64,000 nucleotides of DNA from Caulobacter sp. (GCF_017744445.1 NZ_JAGIBH010000010.1:1-64000), one strand, 5' to 3'; shown: positions 22,782 to 31,006, counted from the stretch's first letter. Notes: generated by a model from the letters alone, not told the origin. A program made the numbers and translations.

Positions 22782-24923
22782 TCAACTTCCTCCAAAGATG
22801 AAATCGGCCTTGTAGTAGCCTCTCGCCGGGTCGAGGATGTCAATGGCGAACGGGGCCGAGCCGTCCGAGAGGTCGGTCAGCCAGGCGTCGTTGGATTTGG
22901 CCATGACGCCGACATCGGCCTTGACGGCTTCGGCCAGCAGCCAGCCGACCATGGCCGCCTTGGTGCCGATCCCGTTCGCCCCGTCGCCGCCGTAGCTGGC
23001 GAAATAATCGGTCCGGGTGTCGATCAGGGCGTGGATCTTAGCGTCGGTGGGGGCCGCGCCGAAGATGGTCTTGTAGGCCTCGCGGGTGGCGTCGAAGAGC
23101 GAGAGCGACCCGTACTTGGCCTCGAACTGCACCTTGCCCTCGCCGACCTTACCCAGATTGACCGCGAAGTTGATGTAGCGATTTTCCAGGTTGAACGACT
23201 GATAGTATGGGCTGTTGAGGTTATTGGTGTTGGGGCCCGTGGGCGAGACCAGGTAATCCACCCCTGCTTGCCCCGGAATCTTTCCCGTGAAGAACTCATA
23301 GGCCAGGACCGCCACTGAGGTCGAGGCGCCCGCGACCTTGATGATCTCGGTCGTCGCGGCGGCGCTGGTCAGAACGCCGGCGCTGACTTTTGAGGATAGC
23401 GTCGAGGTCAGGACCGGATCGACCATGCGCAGGAGCGAACGCGTCGCCTGGCTTAACGCGGGCAGGGACATGCCCGGCGCGGCGGCGGTGTTGATAACCG
23501 TGTAGGCGGTGAACTCCGCCGGCTCGGTCGTTGGCCAGCGCGTGAACGGTGTCTGAACCGTGCCGATGAAGTCGATCGCGCCGGATTTGTCGATATCGAT
23601 GGGGAACAACCGCGCCAGGAAGTCCCTTTGCTGGAAGGGCTCCGCGCTCTCAGAACCGGTCAATTGATAGCTCTTGACGTCGGCGAACACAGCTTGTGGG
23701 AGCCAGGTAAAGACGCCTGTTCCATCGTTGACCGCTACGGCGACGCCGCCGCCAACGATCTTGCCGGCGCTGTCATAGGTCCAGTCGGCGCCGTGGACCA
23801 GGTCGATGTCGCCGTCGCCGTCGATATCGACCATGTCCAGCTGGCCTTCGCCGTGCCACTTGTCGCGCGGCATGTTGTCGATGCGCGCCGCGGTCTCGTC
23901 GGCGAACTTGCCCTGCCCCTTGTTGACCAGGACCTGCAGCGCCGCGCCCTGATAATAGGGCTCAGCGCGCGTCACGCTGACGATGATGTCGAGAAGGCCA
24001 TCGCCATTGATGTCGGCGACGGCGGCGTCGTTGGGTTTGGTGTTGGCGCCGAAGAGGGCGGTTGGGGCTGCGGCGACCTGCCAGCCTGTCTCGGCCCCGT
24101 TCCACCGCGACAGCGCCACATACTGGGCGCCGTCGAGATAGGCGGCGAAGATGTCGGCCTTGCCGTCGCCGTCGAAGTCGCCCAATGCCGAGGCGGTCAG
24201 GATCGTGCTCGTTGGACGAACTTGGCTTGGCAGGGCGTTGGCCGCGTTGGTGAAGTTGGCCTTGCCGTCGTTAAGGAACAGGATCCGGCCGCTGAAGAGA
24301 TCCAGATCGCCATCGCCGTCGACGTCGCCGAGCGAGATTTCGTGACCGACGCCATAGCCAGCGGCCGGGCCGCCGCTCTCCTGGCCCTGGATTTTCGCCG
24401 TGCCGTTGACCAGCTTTCCGCCCGGCGCCGAGAGCAGCATGATGATCGGGTCGTACTTGGTCGTGTATGTGCCGTCAGCGTTGCGCTGGTTGAGCCCCTC
24501 GCTGGCCTGGACGATGTCGTCGATCCCGTCCCCGTTGAGGTCGCCGACGGCAAACCTCTGGCCCTTCGTGACTATCGGGATCGTTTCGACCTCGGCGACG
24601 GTGGCCAGGCGAAGGCCGCCCTGCTGGTCATTGAGGTAGACGGCGGGCCGGATCGCGGTTTGATGCGGCACCGTGTGCGGATAGACAGTCCAGCTGACGA
24701 TGGCGTCCTGGAAGCCGTCGCCGTTGAAATCGCCCACGGCGCTGTAGGTCATGTTGACCGTGAATATGCCCGGCTCGTGGCGGTCCGCCGCCGTCGGATA
24801 GTAATAGGCGCCGTAGTCCTCGCGGATCGACACTGTCTCAACGCCAAATTGGCCGATCTTGTAATAGGCGGTCGAAACCGGCGGCTTCTGAGCGCTGAGG
24901 GTGACGGGCAAGGCGATCTCCAC
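22782..24923 (-). CDS. FG-GAP repeat surface protein with RsaA-anchor-like C-terminal domain
   Basis: A 713-residue protein without a signal peptide. Residues ~60-460 hold FG-GAP/VCBS integrin-like calcium-binding repeats: VGDFNGDGFQDAIVSW, VGDLNGDGIDDIVQA, LGDVDGDGDLDLFSGR, LGDFDGDGKADIFAAY, VADINGDGLLDIIVS and MVDIDGDGDIDLVHG, consistent with a seven-bladed propeller. From about residue 525 to the end the sequence is a close paralogue of the C-terminal domain of the 6933-8066 protein and resembles the RsaA N-terminal LPS-anchoring domain (YEFFTGKIPGQAGVDYLV; LENRYINFAVNLGKVGEG; DLSDG). Prediction: type I-secreted and attached to smooth LPS. No transporter genes are in the window. The gene stands alone. 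Confidence 0.82.
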   Translation of the reverse strand: MEIALPVTLSAQKPPVSTAYYKIGQFGVETVSIREDYGAYYYPTAADRHEPGIFTVNMTYSAVGDFNGDGFQDAIVSWTVYPHTVPHQTAIRPAVYLNDQQGGLRLATVAEVETIPIVTKGQRFAVGDLNGDGIDDIVQASEGLNQRNADGTYTTKYDPIIMLLSAPGGKLVNGTAKIQGQESGGPAAGYGVGHEISLGDVDGDGDLDLFSGRILFLNDGKANFTNAANALPSQVRPTSTILTASALGDFDGDGKADIFAAYLDGAQYVALSRWNGAETGWQVAAAPTALFGANTKPNDAAVADINGDGLLDIIVSVTRAEPYYQGAALQVLVNKGQGKFADETAARIDNMPRDKWHGEGQLDMVDIDGDGDIDLVHGADWTYDSAGKIVGGGVAVAVNDGTGVFTWLPQAVFADVKSYQLTGSESAEPFQQRDFLARLFPIDIDKSGAIDFIGTVQTPFTRWPTTEPAEFTAYTVINTAAAPGMSLPALSQATRSLLRMVDPVLTSTLSSKVSAGVLTSAAATTEIIKVAGASTSVAVLAYEFFTGKIPGQAGVDYLVSPTGPNTNNLNSPYYQSFNLENRYINFAVNLGKVGEGKVQFEAKYGSLSLFDATREAYKTIFGAAPTDAKIHALIDTRTDYFASYGGDGANGIGTKAAMVGWLLAEAVKADVGVMAKSNDAWLTDLSDGSAPFAIDILDPARGYYKADFIFGGS

Positions 24924-25526
24924 GGTGGACCGGAGGAGGGCCTCCGCACCGCTTGATCTCAGCCCAGGCCAGTGCGCGCATCGCCGATTGTAGGGTGTCG
25001 CGGGTCTCGAAGGCGCGCCAATGGCGGAAACTGGCGTGACAGCCCCGGAAGCACCGTCGCCGCGACGGACGGCTTAGGGGCGTTCCTGCGCCCCCAGACC
25101 TGCCGCGCTGCATGTCGGGTTCTGGAAGGGGCGAGCGGCGGCCAGCGGCGCGGGCCGCCTTCGGCGTCGACCAGACCTGCCAGACAAGGGCCTAGCGACC
25201 CTGGTCGGCCCCCACCGGCGGCAATCGGCGCGGCGCCAACGGCGGGGCCTTCTTCTTCCTGGAGCTTCCGGTCTCGCAGCTGGAAGTCGACCTGCCGCTG
25301 ATCGCCCGCTTTGCCGTGACGCGTCTGCCGGACGCGGCGATCGCGCCTGAGATCGCCGTGGCCACCACGGCGCGCGACACCGACATCGGCCGGGATCGGC
25401 AGAGGGGGGCGGCGACGCGCCATCGTCTTCGATCATGACCGCCCCAACATCGCTCGGCTGGACCTGAGTATCGAACGAACGACACGCGGGCGGTCAATTC
25501 CGACCGCCCTCGGTTCCTTGCGGCGG
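24924..25526. other. Region with a coding-like fragment and a short repeat
   Basis: 600 bp between the FG-GAP gene start and the NmrA-like gene stop. It contains the repeat copy ATGTCGGGTTCTGGAAGGGG (from 25112) and, at 25202-25438 on the plus strand, an open stretch (GGAFFFLELPVSQLEVDLPL, then IARFAVTRLPDAAIAPEIAV) ending in TGA that looks like a gene tail. No start or ribosome-binding site was found and I do not recognise the family. Confidence 0.4.
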
Positions 25527-26405
25527 CTAAGCCCGCGACGTGCTGGCGACGACAGCGTTCGCAAACGCACGATAGCTGCGCAGCGGCCGTCCCAGGATCG
25601 TGGTCAGACGCGCGACGTCGCCGGCCTCCGGGACCATGCCGTCGCTGACATAGCGCTCGGCCATCAGGCGCATCTCATAGGCCATCCATTTGGGCATGAA
25701 GGCCGAGACACTCTGCTCGAAGCCGCTGGGATCGTCGCCGCCATAGACGATCGGACGGCCCAGCACGTCGGACCAGATCGCGGCGACGTCCGCGCCCGTC
25801 AGGGTGTCGGGGCCGACCAGGTTCAGGGTCTCGACCGGCAGCAGGCCCGGCGCCTGGTCGCGGCGGATCAGCTCGAGGGCGGCGACCTCGGCGATGTCGC
25901 GAGCATCGACCATGGCGACGCCCTTCCCGCCGATCGGCATCGGATAGACGCCGTGCTGCAGGACCACGTCCTTGATCATCAGTTCGTTGTCGATGAAGTA
26001 GGCCGGACGCAGAATCGTGGCGGAAAAGCCCATCTGCCGGATCATCCGCTCGGCCCCGGACTTCACCGCGAAGTGCGGCACGTTCACGAAGCGGTCGGCA
26101 TGCAGCACCGACAGGTAGACGACACGGTCGACGCCGCACTCGCGGGCGATGTTCAGTGTGACCAGCGCCTGGGTGAATTCGTCGCCCGCCACAGCGTTCA
26201 GCAGGAACAGCGTCTTCACGCCCTTGAAGGCGCTGCGCAGTGCGTCGAGATCGAGCAGGTCGCCCTTGGCGATCTCGACGCGGGTCGGGAAGTCGGCCTT
26301 GGCCGGATCGCGGACCAGGACGCGGACCTTGGCGCCGCGATCGATCAGCTGCTGGACGACATGGCGGCCGACACGGCCCGTGGCGCCGGTAACGAGGATG
26401 GTCAT
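25527..26405 (-). CDS. NmrA-like NAD(P)-binding protein (atypical SDR)
   Basis: A 292-residue Rossmann-fold protein. ATG 26405 gives MTILVTGATGRVGRHVVQQL with the GxxGxxG dinucleotide motif; the longer frame from 26498 has no support. Further family marks are VRVLVRDPAKADFP, GDLLDLDALRSAFKGVKTLF and VVYLSVLHADRFVNVPHF. The canonical SDR YxxxK is absent, as usual in NmrA-like proteins, which act as redox sensors or as quinone/NADPH-dependent reductases. It is divergent from a LysR regulator (95 bp between starts) that probably controls it. Confidence 0.9.
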   Translation of the reverse strand: MTILVTGATGRVGRHVVQQLIDRGAKVRVLVRDPAKADFPTRVEIAKGDLLDLDALRSAFKGVKTLFLLNAVAGDEFTQALVTLNIARECGVDRVVYLSVLHADRFVNVPHFAVKSGAERMIRQMGFSATILRPAYFIDNELMIKDVVLQHGVYPMPIGGKGVAMVDARDIAEVAALELIRRDQAPGLLPVETLNLVGPDTLTGADVAAIWSDVLGRPIVYGGDDPSGFEQSVSAFMPKWMAYEMRLMAERYVSDGMVPEAGDVARLTTILGRPLRSYRAFANAVVASTSRA

Positions 26406-26500
26406 CGGAAAATCTCCGGGTTGGGGTGGTTGACGCCCAGAGAAATGATCGATCCAACTGCGGGCCAATAGACGCCGATTTTGGACAATCCGTCTCATCG

Positions 26501-27391
26501 ATGGAACATATGGATCTTCTGGCCCTCGCCGACTTCAATCTCGTCGCCCGCCATGGCGGCTTCGGCCGCGCTGCCCGCGAGGCGGGCCGGCCCAAGGCCA
26601 CGCTCTCGCGCCGGGTGGCCGAGCTGGAGGCCAGCCTCGACCTGCGCCTGTTCGAGCGCGGGCGCGTGCTGAAGCTGACGGAGGAGGGCCGGGCGCTCTA
26701 CGCGCGCACCGGCGCCCTGCTGGCCGAACTGGACGAGGCCGCCGCCGCCATCGCCTCCGGCGGCGAGACCCCGCGCGGTCGCCTGCGGATTAGCGCGCCG
26801 CTGCTGTTCTCCCAAACCGCCATGGGGCGCCTCGCCGCCGACTTCGCGCGCCAATATCCGCAGGTGCGGCTGGAAGTGACCACCGACGATCGCCAGGTCG
26901 ACATGGTCGAGGAAGGCTACGACTTGGTGATCCGGGTGAACCCGAACCCGGATGCAGGCCTGATTGGCCGCACCTTCCTGCGCGACCGGCTGGTGGTCGT
27001 CGCTGCTCCGGATCTGGCGCGCCCCAGCGATGGTGCGCCGGTTCGGGCCGTGGTGCGCGGCGCCGGCGGCGACGCCGAGACCTGGGACGTGGGGTCTTCC
27101 AAGATTGCGGTCGAGCCGGTCCTGCGGCTTTCATCGCTGATCATGGTCCGCGACGCGGTCCGGGCGGGCGTCGGGATCGCGCGCCTGCCGATCTCGCTGG
27201 TTAGCCACGACCTTGAGGCCGGCCGGCTGGCTTCTTGGGGCGAGATCACCGACTCCGCGATCGCGCTCTGGGCTCTTTACCCGTCGCGACGCCTACTAAG
27301 CGCGCGCGTCGCGGCGTTTCTGGACCACCTGAAAGCCGCGTTTCCGACGGGCGCGCCCGAAGAGCTCGCACGGTACGTCGAAAAGCGCTGA
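26501..27391 (+). CDS. LysR-family transcriptional regulator
   Basis: A 296-residue LysR protein with the HTH in FNLVARHGGFGRAAREAGRP and KATLSRRVAELEASLDLRLF, then a substrate-binding domain (GRLRISAPLLFSQTAMGRLA; YPQVRLEVTTDDRQVDMVEE). ATG 26501 and ATG 26510 are both possible; the choice changes only three residues. Divergent from the NmrA-like gene, so it most likely regulates it. A small inverted repeat, GATT-N6-AATC, lies near 26477-26490 in the shared intergenic region. Confidence 0.92.
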   Translation: MEHMDLLALADFNLVARHGGFGRAAREAGRPKATLSRRVAELEASLDLRLFERGRVLKLTEEGRALYARTGALLAELDEAAAAIASGGETPRGRLRISAPLLFSQTAMGRLAADFARQYPQVRLEVTTDDRQVDMVEEGYDLVIRVNPNPDAGLIGRTFLRDRLVVVAAPDLARPSDGAPVRAVVRGAGGDAETWDVGSSKIAVEPVLRLSSLIMVRDAVRAGVGIARLPISLVSHDLEAGRLASWGEITDSAIALWALYPSRRLLSARVAAFLDHLKAAFPTGAPEELARYVEKR

Positions 27392-27396
27392 AGCTT

Positions 27397-27663
27397 ATGA
27401 ACAGCGCTCGTCCGTCACGCGCGCTCCCGACACAAAGGTCAGTCGTGGCGCTTTTCGTCGTCGCTGGCTTGGAACGCGCGCTTGTCTTGAGGATCGTGGC
27501 GGTGATGGACGTCGCGCTCACCGCCGCCGCCCGAGACGCGGGCATGCTGCCCGGCGTGATCGGGATCGTCGCGATCCTCCACGGCGCGATCGGGGCGCGG
27601 CTTGTCGCGGTCCTCATGGCTGGCGCCGGGGCCGCCTCAGCGATCGACTTTCTGCTCACCTGA
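27397..27663 (+). CDS. Possible small membrane protein (alternatively a minus-strand hydrophilic protein)
   Basis: An 88-residue frame beginning MNSARPSRALPTQRS 5 bp after the LysR stop, with two or three hydrophobic segments (VVALFVVAGLERALVLRIVA; MLPGVIGIVAILHGAIGARL). Its codon third positions are GC-rich. However, the opposite strand over 27440-27640 also stays open and reads as a charged protein (HHRHDPQDKRAFQASDDEKR), which lacks a good start. Only one can be real; I lean slightly to the plus strand because of its start position. The function is unknown. Confidence 0.35.
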   Translation: MNSARPSRALPTQRSVVALFVVAGLERALVLRIVAVMDVALTAAARDAGMLPGVIGIVAILHGAIGARLVAVLMAGAGAASAIDFLLT

Positions 27664-27703
27664 TATAATTTGCTCTTCCTGGTTCTAGAACGGTTAGGTC
27701 GAC

Positions 27704-28687
27704 CTACGGCCCGCCACGGCCGCCGACGGCGGCGAAGACCTGGCCGGTCGAGTAGCTGGCCTCGCCGGAGGCCAGCAGCACGTAGATCCCCGCCAGCTCG
27801 GCCGGCTGACCTGGACGCCCCATGGGGCTGTCGGCGCCGAACTGCGGCAGCTTGTCGACGGGCTGGCCGCCGGTGACCTGCAGCGGCGTCCAGAACGGGC
27901 CAGGCGCCACGGCATTGACGCGCACGCCCTTGGGAGCCAGCTGCTTGGCCAGGCCCTTGCTGAAGATCATGATCGCGCCCTTGGTCGACGCGTAGTCCAA
28001 GAGATTCTCGCTGGGCTCATACGCATTGACCGAGGCGGTATTGATGATCGCCGAGCCGGGCTTCAGATGCGGGACCGCCGCCTTGGTGATCCAGAACATG
28101 GCGTAGACATTGGTCTTGTAGGTCTCGTCGAACTCGGCTGTCGTGATGTCCAGGATCGAGTCCCGCGAGAACTGCCGCGCGGCGTTGTTGACCAGGATGT
28201 CCAGACCGCCCAGGTCACGGGCGGCGCGCTCAACCAGGTGCTGGCAGAAGGCCTCGTCCTTGATGTCGCCGGGGATCAGCACCGCCTTGCGCCCGGCGTC
28301 GCGGATCAGCTTGGCGACCTCCTGGGCGTCGGGCTCCTCGGCGGGCAGGTAGTTGATGGCGACATCGGCGCCTTCACGGGCGAAGGCGATGGCCGCGGCG
28401 CGGCCGATGCCGCTGTCGCCGCCCGTCAGAAGCGCCTTGCGGCCCTGAAGTCGGCCCGAACCCTTGTAGCTGGTCTCGCCATGGTCGGGGCGGGGATCCA
28501 TCTGGCTGGTGAGGCCCGGCCAGGGTTGCTGCTGCTTGGGGAAGGGCGGCTTGGCGTAAGCCGTGGTCGGATCGGGCGGCGCGCCCACGGGACGACCTTT
28601 CGGGGTCTGGGCGGCGGAGGATCCGGCCATGGCCAGGCCGCCGGTGGCGGCGGCGGCGAGAACGAGGCGGCGGTCGGGATGGGTCAT
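27704..28687 (-). CDS. Exported YghA-like short-chain dehydrogenase
   Basis: A 327-residue classical SDR. The N-terminus from ATG 28687 (MTHPDRRLVLAAAATGG, then LAMAGSSAAQ) has twin Arg plus a hydrophobic stretch and an Ala-x-Ala-like end, suggesting Tat export; this is rare for an NAD(P)-dependent SDR, but Tat can carry folded cofactor-loaded enzymes. Core motifs: KALLTGGDSGIGRAAAIAFA (cofactor site), LDILVNNAARQ, and the catalytic Ser and YxxxK in NTASVNAYEPSENLLDYAST followed by KGA. The proline-rich linker GAPPDPTTAYAKPPFPKQQQ and overall sequence match YghA/YdaD-type general-stress SDRs. A paralogue without the leader is at 31609-32508. Confidence 0.88.
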   Translation of the reverse strand: MTHPDRRLVLAAAATGGLAMAGSSAAQTPKGRPVGAPPDPTTAYAKPPFPKQQQPWPGLTSQMDPRPDHGETSYKGSGRLQGRKALLTGGDSGIGRAAAIAFAREGADVAINYLPAEEPDAQEVAKLIRDAGRKAVLIPGDIKDEAFCQHLVERAARDLGGLDILVNNAARQFSRDSILDITTAEFDETYKTNVYAMFWITKAAVPHLKPGSAIINTASVNAYEPSENLLDYASTKGAIMIFSKGLAKQLAPKGVRVNAVAPGPFWTPLQVTGGQPVDKLPQFGADSPMGRPGQPAELAGIYVLLASGEASYSTGQVFAAVGGRGGP

Positions 28688-28704
28688 CGGGGCTCCAAGG
28701 AAAA

Positions 28705-28727
28705 GGGCCGCTCGAAGCGAGCGGCCC
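28705..28727 (-). terminator. Intercistronic terminator between the Gln-rich gene and the exported SDR
   Basis: On the minus strand GGGCCGCTCG-CTT-CGAGCGGCCC is followed directly by TTTTCC: a 10-bp GC stem with a T-run. It lies 10 bp after the Gln-rich gene stop and 17 bp before the SDR start, so it should reduce read-through. Confidence 0.75.
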
Positions 28728-28737
28728 ATCATCCGAT

Positions 28738-29031
28738 CTAGCGTTCGGCGCCGCCGTCGCCGGTGCGGCCCGGCCGCAGGTCGCCGCCGATGTCGACGCC
28801 ACCGACCGCGCCGTTGTCGAGGTCGTCTTGGCCGGTCCCTTCAACGCCCTCGTCGGCGCGCCGGTCGCGATCGGCCTGCTGGTTCTGCTGGTCCGGCTGA
28901 GGCTGCTGGCGCTCGTTCGATTGCTGTGGCGGCGATCGGGTTTCGGCCTGCTGGTTTTGCTGACCGGCTTGCTGACGCTGGGCGTCGCTTTGCTGCTGTT
29001 GCAGGCCGTTGTTGTCGCGGCTCTCGTTCAT
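28738..29031 (-). CDS. Gln-rich, intrinsically disordered small protein
   Basis: A 97-residue protein from ATG 29031 (MNESRDNNGLQQQQSDAQR) dominated by Gln, Asn, Arg and Asp, with no hydrophobic segments; it ends in GAVGGVDIGGDLRPGRTGDG. Such hydrophilic, low-complexity proteins are typical of the general-stress/desiccation set in alphaproteobacteria. A GGAAC-N17-CGTT motif (29083-29108) lies upstream, consistent with EcfG control. It precedes the exported SDR with a terminator hairpin between them. A family name is not known to me. Confidence 0.7.
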   Translation of the reverse strand: MNESRDNNGLQQQQSDAQRQQAGQQNQQAETRSPPQQSNERQQPQPDQQNQQADRDRRADEGVEGTGQDDLDNGAVGGVDIGGDLRPGRTGDGGAER

Positions 29032-29082
29032 GATCGTGTTTCCGTCCCTGGCCCTGGCCAAGGCGCGGCAAGGTAGGACCGC

Positions 29083-29108
29083 AACGGGGCGGCGAGGGCT
29101 TACGTTCC
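29083..29108 (-). promoter_or_regulatory. EcfG/SigT-type promoter of the Gln-rich gene
   Basis: Minus strand GGAAC (29104-29108) and CGTT (29083-29086) with a 17-bp spacer, matching the general-stress sigma consensus, about 50 bp before ATG 29031. Confidence 0.6.
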
Positions 29109-29188
29109 TGCCGGCGTCAAGAGGTTATCCAAGCTAAGCCTTTGACTTTACTATAGGAACCCTTGTTTGGCCGGGGAGCTATCGGGGA

Positions 29189-29211
29189 GCGGACGCGCTG
29201 TCCGCGTCCGC
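29189..29211 (+). promoter_or_regulatory. 9-bp hairpin abutting the ribosome-binding site
   Basis: GCGGACGCG-CTGTC-CGCGTCCGC is a perfect 9-bp stem with a 5-base loop. AGGAG (29212-29216) follows with no gap, and ATG 29223 is 6 bp later. Its position suggests control of translation of the next gene. Confidence 0.6.
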
Positions 29212-29222
29212 AGGAGAATGTC

Positions 29223-29540
29223 ATGCCCCGAGGTGACAAGAGCGCCTATACCGACAAGCAGGAGCGCAAAGCCGACCACATCGCCGAGTCCTACGAGGAC
29301 AAGGGGGTGTCGACCAAGGAGGCCGAGCGGCGCGCCTGGGCCACCGTCAACAAGGATGACGGCGGCGGCAAGAAATCTGGCTCGGGCCGCGGCAAGCACA
29401 CCGGCCATCCCGCCGCTCACAAGGGCGGCAAGGAAGGCGGCAAGGCCTCGGCCAACCGTAGCGCCGCCGAGCGATCGGCCTCGGCCAAGAAAGCCGCCGC
29501 CACCCGCAAGCGCAACGCCGAGCATCACGCGCACCACTGA
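29223..29540 (+). CDS. Small basic stress protein (plasmid-stabilisation-like annotation family)
   Basis: A 105-residue highly charged protein: MPRGDKSAYTDKQERKADHI, then AESYEDKGVSTKEAERRAWA and TVNKDDGGGKKSG, followed by a Lys/Ala/His-rich tail ending EHHAHH. The N-terminal half is a conserved short domain found in many proteobacteria, often annotated as a plasmid stabilisation protein on weak grounds; the tail resembles histone H1-like or KGG proteins and could bind nucleic acid. ATG 29223 has AGGAG 6 bp upstream, directly behind a strong hairpin. It probably belongs to the general-stress set around it. Confidence 0.82.
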   Translation: MPRGDKSAYTDKQERKADHIAESYEDKGVSTKEAERRAWATVNKDDGGGKKSGSGRGKHTGHPAAHKGGKEGGKASANRSAAERSASAKKAAATRKRNAEHHAHH

Positions 29541-29936
29541 GCCGGGCATCGATCGTCGCTGCCTCCGCGCCGGCGGACATTCCAAGCCTCATGGCCATGG
29601 CGACGGCGGCGTGGTTTCCGGCCAGGCGCGAGCGCTGCGCCCATCGCGCCGATCGAAGGGGCGAGTCTCGACGTTATGTGTTGGCGGGGGCGGCGGCAGG
29701 CTTAGTGCGTTTTCAAACGCCGATCGGCGCAAGCAAACGCAGAGCTGCGCCCGCCCGCAAAGCCCCGCCGTGCGCGGGGCGGGCAGATTCACGAGCGATC
29801 GCCCCGCGCAACGCCTGAACCAATCCGCGCGCGCTTGAGCCAGGGCCGCGAGTGTCATCGGCCTGCGCGCCTTAACGGCCGGGGCCGCTCGAGCCCTGCA
29901 AAGCTTCCAGGCCGTCAGCCAACGGCCGTTGGAGGC
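29541..29936. other. Intergenic region with a hairpin
   Basis: About 400 bp between the basic protein gene and the HhH gene stop. No gene is supported. A hairpin, GCCCCGC-N5-GCGGGGC at 29762-29780, may end transcription from the left. Confidence 0.45.
29762..29780. terminator. GC-rich hairpin
   Basis: GCCCCGC-CGTGC-GCGGGGC, 7-bp stem, no T-run on either side. Confidence 0.35.
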
Positions 29937-30122
29937 TCAGGCGAGCGTGAGGTGCGCCTCGACGCCGTCGGTCTTGCCGGCCAGCCCGGGAACCTCGTCG
30001 AGCTGGCGAAGGCTCGTGAACCGGCCCCGTTCCTCGCGATAGCGCACCACCTCGAAGCCGTGACCGCGCAGGATCGAAAGCGTGTCGAGCTCTTCGGCCG
30101 TGGCGGTGTTCAAGTTCAACAT
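29937..30122 (-). CDS. Helix-hairpin-helix (ComEA-like) small protein
   Basis: A 61-residue single-domain protein: MLNLNTATAEELDTLSILRG, then HGFEVVRYREERGRFTSLRQ and LDEVPGLAGK. The LNTATAEEL...L..I.G.G.......R...G.F.S...L..VPG pattern is the tandem HhH motif of ComEA/DUF655-type proteins, which bind DNA backbones non-specifically. Without a membrane anchor it is unlikely to be the competence receptor. An AGAAC-N16-CGTT motif lies 34 bp upstream. It is probably a small DNA-binding stress protein. Confidence 0.8.
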   Translation of the reverse strand: MLNLNTATAEELDTLSILRGHGFEVVRYREERGRFTSLRQLDEVPGLAGKTDGVEAHLTLA

Positions 30123-30155
30123 CGGGCGGATGCTCCAAGCTTGACGGGCCCGTAG

Positions 30156-30180
30156 AACGCCTGATCGCTCAGGTGGTTCT
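30156..30180 (-). promoter_or_regulatory. Near-consensus EcfG/SigT-type promoter of the HhH gene
   Basis: Minus strand AGAAC (30176-30180) and CGTT (30156-30159) with a 16-bp spacer; one mismatch in the -35 element. Confidence 0.4.
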
Positions 30181-30213
30181 GGTCCGAATGGGGGCGCCGC
30201 GCGTTTCGAGGCC

Positions 30214-30624
30214 ATGAGCCAAGTTTCAGATCGGACCGGTGGATGCGCTTGCGGCGCCGTGCGGTTCAAGACCCGCGGTGAGCCCAAGCGCGGCGGGCTT
30301 TGCCATTGCATGACCTGCCGCAAGGCCCACGCCAGCGCCTTCAATCCGTTCGTGGTCTTCGAGCCGGCGGCCGTCGAGATTTCGGGTCTCACCGCGGGCT
30401 GGGAAAGCTCGCCGGGTTACGTCCGAGCGTTCTGCCCGGTCTGTGGCTCACGCGTCGTGGCAGTGAACGATCATGGAGAGGGCGGCCGCGAGATCGAGCT
30501 GTCCTTGGGCAGTTTCGACGAGGCCGGTTGGTTTCGTCCGGACTATGAAAGCTGGACGGTGCGACGAGAGCCTTGGCTTCAACCGCTTTGCGCCCCGCAG
30601 TTCGCGCGAGAGCGGACGCGTTAG
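30214..30624 (+). CDS. GFA/CENP-V domain protein
   Basis: A 136-residue zinc-binding protein of the glutathione-dependent formaldehyde-activating enzyme (GFA) family. The Cys ligands are all present: GGCACGAVRFKTRG, GLCHCMTCRKAHASAF and FCPVCGSRVVAV. Members are mostly of unknown reaction, some handling S-hydroxymethylglutathione or other thiol adducts. It is a single gene, divergent from the HhH gene with 91 bp between the starts. Motifs and length are complete. Confidence 0.9.
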   Translation: MSQVSDRTGGCACGAVRFKTRGEPKRGGLCHCMTCRKAHASAFNPFVVFEPAAVEISGLTAGWESSPGYVRAFCPVCGSRVVAVNDHGEGGREIELSLGSFDEAGWFRPDYESWTVRREPWLQPLCAPQFARERTR

Positions 30625-30814
30625 GCGCGTCTGGCCTAGCGCCGCCGAGAGGCGGGGAGAAGGCGTTGGGGTTTTGAAAGCCGCCTCGGCGACCCGCTCG
30701 TCAGCGTGGCGGGCAAGGGAGGCGAGAGATCGTCCAAAGCCATTGGCGGCGGGCGCGACGTGCAACCGAACGACGGCTTGCGCGCTCATGGCTCCGGTTA
30801 TTGGAATCGCCAAC

Positions 30815-31006
30815 ATGCACGCCTTTGAAATCGACCTCGACGGATGCCGCTACACCGGGCTGTGGGAGGCTGGCGCCTACGACCGCCTCAGCGTGCGGAG
30901 CGACTTTGGGACGACCTATGCCTATCTCGACGGACGCGATCCGGAGACCTTGGCCCACTCGCTTTTGGCCCAGCTCGTACGTCGCGACCAGCGCCGCGCC
31001 GGCTAG
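30815..31006 (+). CDS. Small hypothetical protein (63 aa)
   Basis: A 63-residue soluble protein: MHAFEIDLDGCRYTGLWEAG, then AYDRLSVRSDFGTTYAYLDG and a C-terminal helix ETLAHSLLAQLVRRDQ. The compact beta-beta-beta-alpha arrangement and charge balance look genuine. ATG 30815 is chosen over ATG 30788 because GGAA lies about 10 bp ahead and the extra nine residues add nothing. I do not recognise a family. A strong hairpin follows at 31076. Confidence 0.6.
   Translation: MHAFEIDLDGCRYTGLWEAGAYDRLSVRSDFGTTYAYLDGRDPETLAHSLLAQLVRRDQRRAG

Noticed and set aside
27440..27640. Charged minus-strand reading (HHRHDPQDKRAFQ)
   Set aside because: Lacks a start with a ribosome-binding site and has an early stop; kept only as an alternative to the plus-strand frame.
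29156..29180. GGAAC upstream of the 29223 gene as an EcfG promoter
   Set aside because: No CGTT at 16-17 bp spacing.
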